A stretch of DNA of 64,000 bases. It comes from G963667855 sp963667855 (GTDB lineage: Bacteria > Planctomycetota > Phycisphaerae > UBA1845). The stretch spans positions 124,001 to 188,000 of the forward strand of contig CAXXKI010000004.1 in the NCBI GenBank assembly GCA_963667855.2, in the 5' to 3' direction. The notes beneath the pieces are model-generated. The model saw only the letters and a program-made list of their open reading frames with translations. It had not been told where the DNA came from and did not search any database. The translations under genes and the position numbers were made by a program. This document shows positions 35,980 to 45,682 of the stretch, one piece after another (positions within the stretch are counted from its first letter, which is position 1; each line of letters begins with the position of its first letter).

Positions 35980-37680
35980 ATGAGCGAGCGTTTTATACAT
36001 AAAAGTGTTTCTCCTGTGGCTTTTCGCGGTGAGAGTGGAGCTTCGGGCAACTTGCGTCGCGGAGGTTTCACTCTTGTCGAACTGGTTGTCTCTGTTGGTA
36101 TTCTCAGTATTCTGCTGGGGATGGCCGGTACGATTTTTACGCTCACGCTGAAGTCATCGGGTGAAGCTACCGCCCTGATCGAGGTTAACGAGTCCGTATA
36201 CGCTTTTGAGCAGCAACTGAGAAAAGACCTGGGTTGCATACAGCCAGACAAATCCATGCTGGTTATTCAGGGTAATACGATTAACGCCTACTGGAATCGC
36301 GATGCTATGGAAAGCGACGGAGATGGTGATCCGGCGGCCTATGTATCCGCAAGACGTGATCCCATTCGGGAAACTACCAAAGAGGTCAGTGGTAAGACGG
36401 TACTCGTTCCCCAGTTACCCAGTGCTTATGTTCTGATGTTGTTCACCGCCAGGCCGGGCAGGAGTTACAAGAACCCAGAGATCAAGGGGCAATTGCAGCA
36501 GGTTGTTTATGGCCATGCGGAAATAGGGGAATTGGATAAAAAGGGATTGTGGGCAATAGCTCCGCAGAGTTTTGATAATTCTGTTCTGCCGCCGAATAAT
36601 TTAAAAGCTAACGGTTCAGGTTCCAACGCGGTTTATGAATTGGATCCTATTACTAAAACAACGGTTCCCGTTATGCCGACGGCCGCCGACCGGTGGCATA
36701 TGGCGCGGCGGAGCGTGTTGATATTGGATCAGGAGTTGGATTCCGGTTCCTATTTCCCCGCGTTACATCTGTTTGACGATGATTCCAGATCGACGTTCGA
36801 TAAAGTGAAGGATGACGAACCTGCCAATAATAGTAACGGGTTAAAAACAACCGATTACGTTGTTGATGGTCGGCGGGATTTTCTGATTAGTAAGATCAAC
36901 CCGAGTATGTCAGGAGATCCAGCTACTTGGGAATTCGGCTACCAGGATGATGTTGTTGATTTTGTGGCCGATCCGAGTCGCGATATCGATTTAACCATAG
37001 ACGGGTCAGTTGCGAATTGGATGAAGCGTTCCAAGCTTGACACGAAGCCGCCGGTTTCACAGCAGAAGCGGCTGGGGCATTATTTCATCCCTAACTGTGC
37101 AAGTTTTAAGGTGGAATGGGCGCTGGATGTCAGTGATGTGCCGGAATGCTCGCATTGTTCACTGGATACGCCGGGGAATGGAGAGATTATCTGGATCGAT
37201 CCCGGTCATTTCGCGGAGAACATTATCGATTTGCAGGACGCCTTTGAGGAGGATCTGGACGATTGTGGTTCCGATACCGCTTGCCTGGACGATGTTGGAG
37301 CCCGCCGGGACGCCATTTTAAAGAAACTTATTACTCTGCCTCAGAATCTCGGTGCCGTTGGTAATTTCGATTCCCTGGATAACGACAGCCCGAATCATGA
37401 TCGTGCAAAACGTGAGGATATAAAGCCCACAAGATTCGCTTTCCCGCAGAGCAAGACCATAAGCACGATCGCTTCGACTCACGCCTTTTACGCTACTGAG
37501 CCCTTCCCCTGGCATAAGGACGATACGTTTGGCCGGGATGTGGTGAGAAAGGAGTGGCCCCAGGTACCTGATCCGCTGTTTCCAAAGGCTTTGCGGGTTA
37601 CCATCGATGTTTTTGACCCGGCTGGCCGTCTCGAGCGTCCTATTCGCCATGTGATGGTCATCCCCGTGGGCGAGGGATAA
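35980..37680 (+). CDS. Pseudopilin-like protein 5 (GspJ/PilW-like)
   Basis: The 566-residue product has a leader of 28 residues and GGFTLVELVVSVGILSILLG, a canonical Gly/Phe cleavage site with Glu at +5. YAFEQQLRKDLGCIQPDKS, about 60 residues later, matches the EQQLRxDL pattern seen in GspJ/PilW proteins. A large beta-rich domain follows, and a short cysteine-containing stretch (PECSHCSLDTPGNGE). The C-terminus PLFPKALRVTIDVFDPAGRL is also typical of GspJ-like ends. It starts 7 bases after the previous gene. Confidence 0.82.
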   Translation: MSERFIHKSVSPVAFRGESGASGNLRRGGFTLVELVVSVGILSILLGMAGTIFTLTLKSSGEATALIEVNESVYAFEQQLRKDLGCIQPDKSMLVIQGNTINAYWNRDAMESDGDGDPAAYVSARRDPIRETTKEVSGKTVLVPQLPSAYVLMLFTARPGRSYKNPEIKGQLQQVVYGHAEIGELDKKGLWAIAPQSFDNSVLPPNNLKANGSGSNAVYELDPITKTTVPVMPTAADRWHMARRSVLILDQELDSGSYFPALHLFDDDSRSTFDKVKDDEPANNSNGLKTTDYVVDGRRDFLISKINPSMSGDPATWEFGYQDDVVDFVADPSRDIDLTIDGSVANWMKRSKLDTKPPVSQQKRLGHYFIPNCASFKVEWALDVSDVPECSHCSLDTPGNGEIIWIDPGHFAENIIDLQDAFEEDLDDCGSDTACLDDVGARRDAILKKLITLPQNLGAVGNFDSLDNDSPNHDRAKREDIKPTRFAFPQSKTISTIASTHAFYATEPFPWHKDDTFGRDVVRKEWPQVPDPLFPKALRVTIDVFDPAGRLERPIRHVMVIPVGEG

Positions 37681-37955
37681 CGTCGAGCGGTTGCGAACAT
37701 CTTCCCGTTCTTTTCACAGTTCTGTTGTTGATACGGTTTTATACCCGTTCGCCGGTTCGAAAGAGGCTGTTTTCGGGCTTGCACAAGCGGTGTTTCCAGC
37801 TGATATCCGGCGGGCCGCTGATCTTTCGTAACTTTCGAAGTCCAATCTGCTTACAGTGACATAAGTCTTATAATAATCTGCCTAAAAACCTCGGAAAACG
37901 GAGGTTAGACAGGAGACAAGACAGTTAGGATCTGTGATAATAAACTCGGTGGAAA

Positions 37956-40900
37956 ATGGTGTTTATTTATGCTGGCAGGCCTGTTTGGCTGCCAGGAATG
38001 TTGGGGCTGACTATGCAAGCGAGAAAGCGAGACAACCTGGCAATGGAATCAAAGAGGTTCCCAGTGTTTGGCTTGTTAGCGGCAAAACCTTCTGCCGGTA
38101 ACGGTTTCAATCGCCGCGGCGTTGTGTTGATTCTGGTTGTGGCCGTCCTGGGAATGCTTTTTGTCTCCGGTGCGGCTCTACTCACCAAGGTCACTTTCTC
38201 AACCAAGACACTCGATTCCCGCGCGGTGGATCGGGAGAATCAACAGGCCGTTGCGGCAGTTGAAAAGCTCTGTACCGAGGTTATCGCTAAATCATTCATC
38301 GGTCCTGATGGTAATCCGTACAACGCCGAGGGGGGCGAGGTTGTCGCTTCCAGCGGTCTGGTTCTTCCGGCAAATGGCGGGGAGGTTCCTGGTGTAGCCA
38401 GTTGGCTGGACGTACCTGAGCCAATCTTCAATAAAGACGGAACCATTCAGTACAAGCTGCATTCGGTTTTCCCTTTTGCCCTGGTTGATAAACCTGCAAT
38501 CAGACCTGAATTGGTGGATTTGAGTATAAACGATGTGATGTCCGCTGACTGGTCGGCGGTTCAGGTTGCTGATCAATTGAGAAAATTTGATATTGACGGT
38601 GATTCTGACAGCCAGACTTTGGATCCGGTTTTCCAGGGTGACGCGGATGGCGACGGAGTTGTTGACGGTTACCAGTTTACCCTGCCGGTAGGTTCCATTC
38701 CGGCGGATGTGCGGCGGGCGCTGGCGGATCGATTACGCGATCCGGACCTGGAACTGACCGAAGGAGTTGATCCGGATGCTCTGTGGGTTACCTTGAAGGT
38801 TGTCCCGCACACGGCGATGGCCAACCTGAACAATTCTCACGATGATATCTGCTGCCAAGCGCTGCTCCTCGACCAAGGCGAATGTGACGATTATAAGACC
38901 GCCAATGAGGATGGGGAAAAATTCTACCTGCCGGAGGCTAACGAATGGGTTCTGCGGCATCGTGGGTTGATGGTTCCTCGCAACCTGCCAAAAACGAGAA
39001 TGGTGGATCAATTCGCGGATGAGTTGCTTCTGCCCAGTTACGTCGGTGAAGATAGTAATCCGGATACCGATGAATTGATTTCTCCCAAGGATCGCGCATG
39101 GTGGGCTTTTGACTACGAAAACTCCGACGATATGGACGCATGGCGGGATATGATGAACCCGGATACGGCAGTTTCGGGTGAGCATTACTACGACGCGGTT
39201 CATAACCTGACCACGGTGAGTTACGACGATCTGCTGATTCGCGGTGGCAGTCGAAACGGTGTCGATTGGATCGACGAGATTAATAATCGCGATGCGGATC
39301 TTTTGTACGAGCAGTTGCCTTCCACTAATGATACTGAGCAATACAGGAGGTTTCGTGCTCTGAGTTATGAAGGTGAACTGCAGGCTTTTTCCTATTATGG
39401 TTTACTCGGTTCGTCCACTCCTTTGGCGTTGGACAATTATCCGGATTTTCTGGATGGAACGGATGACCCTCGTTTAGGCCGGCTTAAGTTGTCTTTACCC
39501 TATCTCGACCAGATGATTCTCAATATGGACGCGAAGGAAGTTCCCGCCGGTGAAGTCGCTTTCGACAATCCGTTTGATTACCTTTCAACCTTGGAGCCGG
39601 TAAATCGCGAGCGGGTTATTCGCACCATTCAGGAAGAGTTCCTGCTTATGCTGCGAAACCGCAAGGATTTCAATAACAATGGGGTAATCGAAGATGGCGT
39701 GTCCGATCCCAGCGAAGAGGATTCGATCGGCATAGCTGTTCAGGCGGCCATGCTGACCGCGAATTTTATCGATTATATTGATACCGATTCGAAGTTAACC
39801 GCAGTGCCGGTTTTCGGCGTCTCAGTAAATAAAAAAGGAAAATTGCAGGAGAAGAAGTATACGGATTTGACTGCTTATGGGTTTGAGCGGCAACCATTCA
39901 TAACGGAAGTTGTAATCCATTTTACTCCTCCTGATGTTTCTACTCCCAATGGGGGCGGTGAAGTTGACCTGTTTTTGGAAAACAAGTCGACGTTCGCTAT
40001 TGAATTGTACAACCCATACTCTGAGCCACTGTCACTTGATGATTACATAATAAGGAATTCTCAACAGGAATTGAGTATTAAGCCGGCAAGTGGCAGCGAG
40101 TTGGTTCGCCTCGATGCCGAGCTTAAGGAGGTTGATGATATAGAGCCAGGCGGTTACGTTGTTTTATATTCTTTCAATAAAATGGATGCGGGATTCGATA
40201 GAATCGGTGGCGACTGGGCGCTGGATGAGGATTCCATTATTGAGCTGGTTCGTAAAGTAGATGGTAAAGAAGTTGTAGTTGACAGTTTTGTTCCTAATCT
40301 CGATGTGCCATCGCCAACAGCTGTCGCGGGGGACGAAAAGACGCTTTCCTGGCAAAGGGATGATTCTGCGGCAATTGTGGCTTCGGTTGGTGGTGCTGTT
40401 CTAACTGGTAACTGGCGGTTCGTTGTTCCCCAGGCGAAGGAATTCGTTGGCGGCAATTCGTATAAGCTGAATGAGAAAAACGAGTATAAAGACGGCACGA
40501 TATATCCGGTACATATGGAAGCTGCCAATGTTGGTTCCGCTCGCAAAGCATTTCCTACTACGGGATCTTTATTGCTGATGAGCCGCATGGCCCACATTTA
40601 TGACGAAAGTACTGATGATTCGAAAACCTCACCGTTTAACAGGATTAGCAGCGACCTCCTTCCGAGAAATATTAAGGATGATTTTGACCAGATCGATAAT
40701 GGTCGACTTCCAGTATTCGACAAATACCCCAAACAGGATCCTGCCGAAGATCCGTATTACCACAAAGCCGGCGACAAGACTATTCGCGGATTAGTTCAAG
40801 GTCTGGATGCTCTGCCCTGGGGACAGTTGGTTTTTGATTACTTTACGGCTCTTCCGCTGGGCGATCCGCCGTTGATGGATTGTGGTGATCCAGCCGACCC

Positions 40901-41708
40901 AGATTGCTCGGATTATAATGAAAACGAACTGAAAAAATGGGCGGAATATCCGACTGTCGATCAGCAGGGGCTCAGAGTTGCGGGGCGAATTAATCTAAAT
41001 GCCGCGTCGTGGCGAACTATTGCCGGTTTACCCCAGTTGCCGATAAGCAGGTTCCCCGCCGTTTTTCAAAATGAGCTTTCCGGCGCGTTTGGAGATCCCA
41101 GGCCGTACAGTATCTCGGAACCAATTCCTGCTGGTTTGGCCCAGGCAATTGTGGGGTACAGGGAAGCACTGACTCCCTGGCATGATTATTATATTACCGC
41201 TTTTGGCGATTTCTATACCGATCGCGATCCAGCGGAAGACGGCGGAGAGTTCCGTAAAGGATTCGGTTACCTTACGGTTGGCGAGCTTTTCAACGTTCGA
41301 CTTGCTGCTAGTGATTACACCGCACGAATTGATATGGGAGCTCTTAGTGTCGTGGCTCCGAATGATACTGTTTCATGGGATGGAAACTCGTTGGAAGCTA
41401 ATGTAGACGGTTTACAGAATGCTCGCCGGGCAAGATATGAGGCCGCTATTGCCCGGATGGTGACCATGGGCGAATGGGCGACTACCAAATCCCACGTGTT
41501 CACCATATATGGGACTATTCGCGGGCAGTACCTTACTGACCCTGAAGCCGAGAATGATGAAATAAAAGCGAGCATGAAGCGGGTGGATAAGCGGGCTATT
41601 CGTTTCCAGAGTACGGTTAACCGTCTACCGATGTTTTTTGGGGCCGATCAGCCTGAGCGGATAGGGGAGTTACACCTGGATACGTACAGTGATTTCCGAT
41701 CCGAATAA
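37956..41708 (+). CDS. GspK-like giant pseudopilus tip protein
   Basis: A 1250-residue protein whose N-terminal helix (RRGVVLILVVAVLGMLF) lacks Glu at +5, as GspK does. Near the C-terminus GRINLNAASWRTIAGLPQLP followed by AGLAQAIVGYREA resembles the helix-hairpin-helix-type K domain of GspK. Between them lies about 900 residues of acidic, Asp-rich sequence including calcium-loop-like DIDGDSDSQTLDP and DADGDGVVDGY, and a lamin-tail-like block (FAIELYNPYSEPLSLDDY, about residues 690-710). The ATG at 37956 is the longest option, with GGTGG close before it; ATGs at 38013 and 38043 would give leaders closer to the usual length. It is the last gene of the operon, 275 bases after the previous one. 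Confidence 0.78.
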   Translation: MVFIYAGRPVWLPGMLGLTMQARKRDNLAMESKRFPVFGLLAAKPSAGNGFNRRGVVLILVVAVLGMLFVSGAALLTKVTFSTKTLDSRAVDRENQQAVAAVEKLCTEVIAKSFIGPDGNPYNAEGGEVVASSGLVLPANGGEVPGVASWLDVPEPIFNKDGTIQYKLHSVFPFALVDKPAIRPELVDLSINDVMSADWSAVQVADQLRKFDIDGDSDSQTLDPVFQGDADGDGVVDGYQFTLPVGSIPADVRRALADRLRDPDLELTEGVDPDALWVTLKVVPHTAMANLNNSHDDICCQALLLDQGECDDYKTANEDGEKFYLPEANEWVLRHRGLMVPRNLPKTRMVDQFADELLLPSYVGEDSNPDTDELISPKDRAWWAFDYENSDDMDAWRDMMNPDTAVSGEHYYDAVHNLTTVSYDDLLIRGGSRNGVDWIDEINNRDADLLYEQLPSTNDTEQYRRFRALSYEGELQAFSYYGLLGSSTPLALDNYPDFLDGTDDPRLGRLKLSLPYLDQMILNMDAKEVPAGEVAFDNPFDYLSTLEPVNRERVIRTIQEEFLLMLRNRKDFNNNGVIEDGVSDPSEEDSIGIAVQAAMLTANFIDYIDTDSKLTAVPVFGVSVNKKGKLQEKKYTDLTAYGFERQPFITEVVIHFTPPDVSTPNGGGEVDLFLENKSTFAIELYNPYSEPLSLDDYIIRNSQQELSIKPASGSELVRLDAELKEVDDIEPGGYVVLYSFNKMDAGFDRIGGDWALDEDSIIELVRKVDGKEVVVDSFVPNLDVPSPTAVAGDEKTLSWQRDDSAAIVASVGGAVLTGNWRFVVPQAKEFVGGNSYKLNEKNEYKDGTIYPVHMEAANVGSARKAFPTTGSLLLMSRMAHIYDESTDDSKTSPFNRISSDLLPRNIKDDFDQIDNGRLPVFDKYPKQDPAEDPYYHKAGDKTIRGLVQGLDALPWGQLVFDYFTALPLGDPPLMDCGDPADPDCSDYNENELKKWAEYPTVDQQGLRVAGRINLNAASWRTIAGLPQLPISRFPAVFQNELSGAFGDPRPYSISEPIPAGLAQAIVGYREALTPWHDYYITAFGDFYTDRDPAEDGGEFRKGFGYLTVGELFNVRLAASDYTARIDMGALSVVAPNDTVSWDGNSLEANVDGLQNARRARYEAAIARMVTMGEWATTKSHVFTIYGTIRGQYLTDPEAENDEIKASMKRVDKRAIRFQSTVNRLPMFFGADQPERIGELHLDTYSDFRSE

Positions 41709-42065
41709 ATGAACTGAAATAATGGCTTGCTCTTAGGGGAAAGAGTATGCTGATTTGCGGATTGATGCTGGTTTATTCGAAAAAAAGGTCCGATAATCAG
41801 GTTTGGTCCTAATAGGTTTCAAGCGGATAAACCCATCTGAAGATTAGCCCATTTCCCCGCTCTGTTTAACCGATTATTTGAGCAGGTCTCTTTTTGTGTA
41901 GTTGGCTTGAAGTAATCGTTTTTGTTAATATGGGTAACGTGAAAATAGCTTTGGTGTTGAGGCAGTCGGGTGTGACCTTTGGTATACCCTGTTCGTCTAA
42001 GCAGAATCGGTGGGAAGAAGCCTCAGCTCTGTGTTCAAACTGGTCCGGGATCGATTGGAGATATC
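41709..42065 (+). other. Leader region of the cysteine-repeat gene, no gene seen
   Basis: This gap of 357 bases separates the pseudopilus operon from the secreted cysteine-repeat gene. Only a small 5-bp hairpin (CTCTT...AAGAG near 41734-41750) was noticed. No riboswitch motif or terminator was recognised. Confidence 0.35.
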
Positions 42066-45000
42066 ATGCGCTTGTCGTGTAATGAGAGCACAACAGGACG
42101 ATTGGCGGTTGTCGTGGCATTATTGTTTTTTTCGCTAGGCGGTTTTTATGCGCTTGCCGCGGTTGGCGGAGCTACGGCGGCGTCAGTCAACTTAAAGACG
42201 GCAACTGGTGAAATTCAACCAGCCCGTTCCGTGTACACGAACGTGGATCCGGTGGGCAAGGATGATATTTTTGCCATTTACGAAGGAGAGGCACCGGAAC
42301 CGCGGGTGGCGGATTTCGCTAATGGCGGATTGCGAGCTTCTAATTGCTTCCCGATGGGAGGGTTCCAGGATATACCCACATCGAGAACGACCCTATTTCA
42401 CGGTAACGTGTTTACCACAGAAATCGCGTCGGTTCTCAATGAGATCAGGGTCGAGCTTCAGTTTGCCGGTACCAAAACGATTACGTTTGCCGTTTACCGT
42501 CAACAGGTGGGAACGGAAGAGAACGACTATGACCTGATCTGGAGTATGGCGGAAGTTGACTTTGCTTCGACTTCGGCCACCTCAGGCCAGTGGTACAGTA
42601 CGGGCGAAATCTCTCCGCCGATTTCGATTACGCCGCGGGAGGACTTGTTGGGAAATCCTATTCCCACCAAGTTTGCCGTTGCCGTCGGTTGGAACGAGTC
42701 CGGGATTTATTACGGCCGGAATAGTCCTACGGTCAATTATCCCGTTCCCTGGGGAGTGGGGGAGCTTGAGGGGTTGTGGCTTGATCTTGGACAAAACCCA
42801 ATACCTGTACCCGATCCATACAGTATATCTTCCATTTATCCTCAGCGAACGATTTCCATGGATCTTTGCTTCAAAGCTCCCGGAGGAGCGTGCTGTCTGA
42901 CTACCGGAGAATGCTTGAATGATGTAACCGAAGATACCTGTCTGGATACATATGACGGGACTTTTTTAGGTACTTATTCGATCTGCGAAATGTCCGAATG
43001 TGAACCGATTGGTGCCTGCTGCTATGGTAATGGTATTTGTGATGTTGTTACCGAACAAGCCTGCGCCGACTCCAATGGTATATATAAGGGCGATGGTGTT
43101 CAGTGTGATGCGGATCCGGCTCCCTGCAATCCCGACCATGGAGCCTGTTGCCGGTATGATGGAAGTTGTGACGAAAGTGGGAACGAGTTCGATTGCGAAA
43201 ACGATCCCAATCTTGATACGCCTGGTAGTTGGAAGGGTTACCACGTTTCCTGTGGATCATCCACCGGTGAGTGTCTGCCAATGGGAGCGTGTTGTGACGA
43301 CAGCGATTGTGAGGACACGACCGAAGACGATTGCCCGTTGTGCATGATCACAACAGACGGTCCATGTCCTTCTGATATGCTGACCGGTAACAGTTGGATA
43401 AAAGGACAACCGTGTATACACGATTCCTGTGATGGCGAGTTGGGGGCTTGTTGTATTAACGGTGAGTGCGAAATAACGGTCCCGTTAGCCTGTTCTGATC
43501 AGGGCGGTGTATTTACGCCCGCCGGTACTAACGGCTGGCAGGCTTGCGATGTTTTCCTCAGTACGAATTCCTGTCCTGCTGATCAATCCGGAGCGTGTTG
43601 TCTCGATTCCGGCGCTTGTGTTAAAACCGCCGACGCTACTGAGTGTGCTAATCAGTCAGGCGAGTTCCAGGGATTGGGAATTACTTGTTCCGACTTCATC
43701 TGTGCCGTTGGCGCCTGTTGTTATGACGATGCCGGTACGACCGAATGTGCCCAGGTTCGTCCTATGATTTGTGTTGATACCAACGGTCTCTACTCGGGCG
43801 AGTATCGTGGTCCTGGGACTTTGTGCCGGGATGAATGCCAGGAAATTGGAGCCTGCTGCTTGGCTACAGGGTGCGACGACACCTTGACAAAAGCCCAGTG
43901 TGAAGCCGTTTACGGCGAATACCTCGGCAATGAAACAACGTGTTCTCCAGACGCCTGTGATTTTGGTGCATGTTGTTATTCCGATATGGGCACAAATGCC
44001 TGTATAGAGACGGTAAAGGCGTTATGTGAGGATCCGTACGGAGTTGATGGTCGGTTCAGCGGTGTCGGAACAACCTGCCCGGCCGACTGCATTCCTCTCG
44101 GAGCATGCTGCAACTACGACGGTTCCTGCACTATCGAAACTCCAGCAGGATGTGCTGCTGTCGGCGGTGTATATCACGGCGATGGTACTGATTGCGTTGG
44201 ACGTGTTTGCGACACCTACGGAGCGTGCTGTGTCAGTATCAGTAGCAGTAGTAGCGCCTGTTACGATATGCTTGAGAGTGACTGCGCTTCTGTTGCTGGT
44301 TATTTCCAGGCCGGGCTGCATTGCGAAGATCACAATTCATGTAAACCTGGCACTTGTTGCGAGTTGGATGGCACATGTTCTGAAACCACAAAACTTGAAT
44401 GTGCTCAGATTGAGTATGCTATTTTCGACGAGTCCATAACGTCGTGCGGCCTTGCGACATGCGAACCTAGAGGGGCGTGTTGCCTGGAGGATCGTTCCTG
44501 CGCTATTCTAACCTCAAACGGGTGCGCGAATTCCAATGGTGTTTACCGGGGTGACGCCACTTTGTGCGAAGCCGATACTTGTGAATGGTCTGCCTGTTGT
44601 GTTTTATCCGCATGTACTGATATGTTGACCGACCAGTGTACCAGTGCTGGTGGTGCACCGGCGCCCATTGGTGTCATGTGCGATAGTGGTGCATGTGATG
44701 CGGGAGCATGTTGCTACACAGTGGGATCTTATAACTTGTGTGAAAATGTTACTTACAGGTTCGAATGTGAAGATGACGTACCTCCTGTTAAGAATGGAAC
44801 TTTCCTTGGAGTGGGAACCGTTTGCACAATTGACGAGTCGTGTGATATGGGTTCATGCTGCGAAATGGACGGATCTTGTGAAGAGGTCTATCGCGGTGCG
44901 TGCGAAGTTTCTACCACTGCGATATTTACTGACGGTGGTAACTGCAGTCCCAATGTCTGCGAAATCCGCGGCGCATGTTGCGAATCGGGAACCTGCTCGG

Positions 45001-45587
45001 AGGGGACCGAGGCGGATTGTATTGCAGTCGGAGGTATTTTCGGTAATCCCGGTCAGCTCTGTTCAGCCGGTATCTGTGATGAAGGCGCATGCTGCACCGG
45101 CACTAACGGTGAATTGTGTGAAGTAATTACCGAGTTGGAGTGTTCCACAATGGCCGGTTCGTCATACGGTGGTGCAGGCACCATTTGTGATCGACACTGC
45201 TATTGCAATGCGGCGTATCCCGGTATTGCGGTTGGCGATTATGATGGCGATGGAGATGTTGATCTCAATGACTCCAGTGCGTGTTCAGCGTGTATGGCTG
45301 CATCACCGCAGAGTGATAAGTGTAAATGTGCTTTCGACTTCGATCTGGATGGTATAATTGATACCGACGACTGGGCCGATTTCGTTTGTGTTTACGATTA
45401 TCCGTATATGAATTCTGCTGACTATGACGGTGATGGCGATACCGATTTAATGGATTTCGCATATTTCCAGGATTGTTTCAGTGATACTCCGATGACCGAC
45501 GCATGTAGATGTGCGTTCGATTCCAACAAGGACGGTACTCTTGATCTTGTTGACTATGCGGACTTTATATCGCATATGGATCGGTAG
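42066..45587 (+). CDS. Secreted cysteine-rich GACC-repeat protein with dockerin-like C-terminus
   Basis: The ATG at 42066 has TTGGAGAT 6 bases upstream and begins a signal peptide (LAVVVALLFFSLGGFYALA). Residues about 30-270 form a beta-rich domain without Cys repeats. Next come about 18 units of roughly 40 residues, each opening GACC or a variant (GTCC, SACC, GSCC), with four to six more Cys and a Gly-rich loop (for example GVYHGDGTDC); most could form intra-unit disulphides. The last 115 residues hold four EF-hand-like calcium loops in two dockerin-type pairs (DYDGDGDVDLND, DFDLDGIIDTDD, DYDGDGDTDLMD, DSNKDGTLDLVD). Such proteins are common in planctomycetes; the function is unknown. The preceding pseudopilus operon could export it. 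Confidence 0.9.
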   Translation: MRLSCNESTTGRLAVVVALLFFSLGGFYALAAVGGATAASVNLKTATGEIQPARSVYTNVDPVGKDDIFAIYEGEAPEPRVADFANGGLRASNCFPMGGFQDIPTSRTTLFHGNVFTTEIASVLNEIRVELQFAGTKTITFAVYRQQVGTEENDYDLIWSMAEVDFASTSATSGQWYSTGEISPPISITPREDLLGNPIPTKFAVAVGWNESGIYYGRNSPTVNYPVPWGVGELEGLWLDLGQNPIPVPDPYSISSIYPQRTISMDLCFKAPGGACCLTTGECLNDVTEDTCLDTYDGTFLGTYSICEMSECEPIGACCYGNGICDVVTEQACADSNGIYKGDGVQCDADPAPCNPDHGACCRYDGSCDESGNEFDCENDPNLDTPGSWKGYHVSCGSSTGECLPMGACCDDSDCEDTTEDDCPLCMITTDGPCPSDMLTGNSWIKGQPCIHDSCDGELGACCINGECEITVPLACSDQGGVFTPAGTNGWQACDVFLSTNSCPADQSGACCLDSGACVKTADATECANQSGEFQGLGITCSDFICAVGACCYDDAGTTECAQVRPMICVDTNGLYSGEYRGPGTLCRDECQEIGACCLATGCDDTLTKAQCEAVYGEYLGNETTCSPDACDFGACCYSDMGTNACIETVKALCEDPYGVDGRFSGVGTTCPADCIPLGACCNYDGSCTIETPAGCAAVGGVYHGDGTDCVGRVCDTYGACCVSISSSSSACYDMLESDCASVAGYFQAGLHCEDHNSCKPGTCCELDGTCSETTKLECAQIEYAIFDESITSCGLATCEPRGACCLEDRSCAILTSNGCANSNGVYRGDATLCEADTCEWSACCVLSACTDMLTDQCTSAGGAPAPIGVMCDSGACDAGACCYTVGSYNLCENVTYRFECEDDVPPVKNGTFLGVGTVCTIDESCDMGSCCEMDGSCEEVYRGACEVSTTAIFTDGGNCSPNVCEIRGACCESGTCSEGTEADCIAVGGIFGNPGQLCSAGICDEGACCTGTNGELCEVITELECSTMAGSSYGGAGTICDRHCYCNAAYPGIAVGDYDGDGDVDLNDSSACSACMAASPQSDKCKCAFDFDLDGIIDTDDWADFVCVYDYPYMNSADYDGDGDTDLMDFAYFQDCFSDTPMTDACRCAFDSNKDGTLDLVDYADFISHMDR

Positions 45588-45616
45588 AATACGCCTCAAG
45601 TTTTAGAGTTAACGCA

Positions 45617-45650
45617 ACACGCCGGTATGCAGGTTTGCATACCGGCGTGT
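45617..45650. terminator. Strong bidirectional terminator
   Basis: A perfect 15-bp stem ACACGCCGGTATGCA / TGCATACCGGCGTGT with a GGTT loop, followed by ttaattttta. It separates the convergent cysteine-repeat and gcvPB genes. Confidence 0.85.
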
Positions 45651-45682
45651 TTAATTTTTACCTTGTTGATTACAATTATGTT

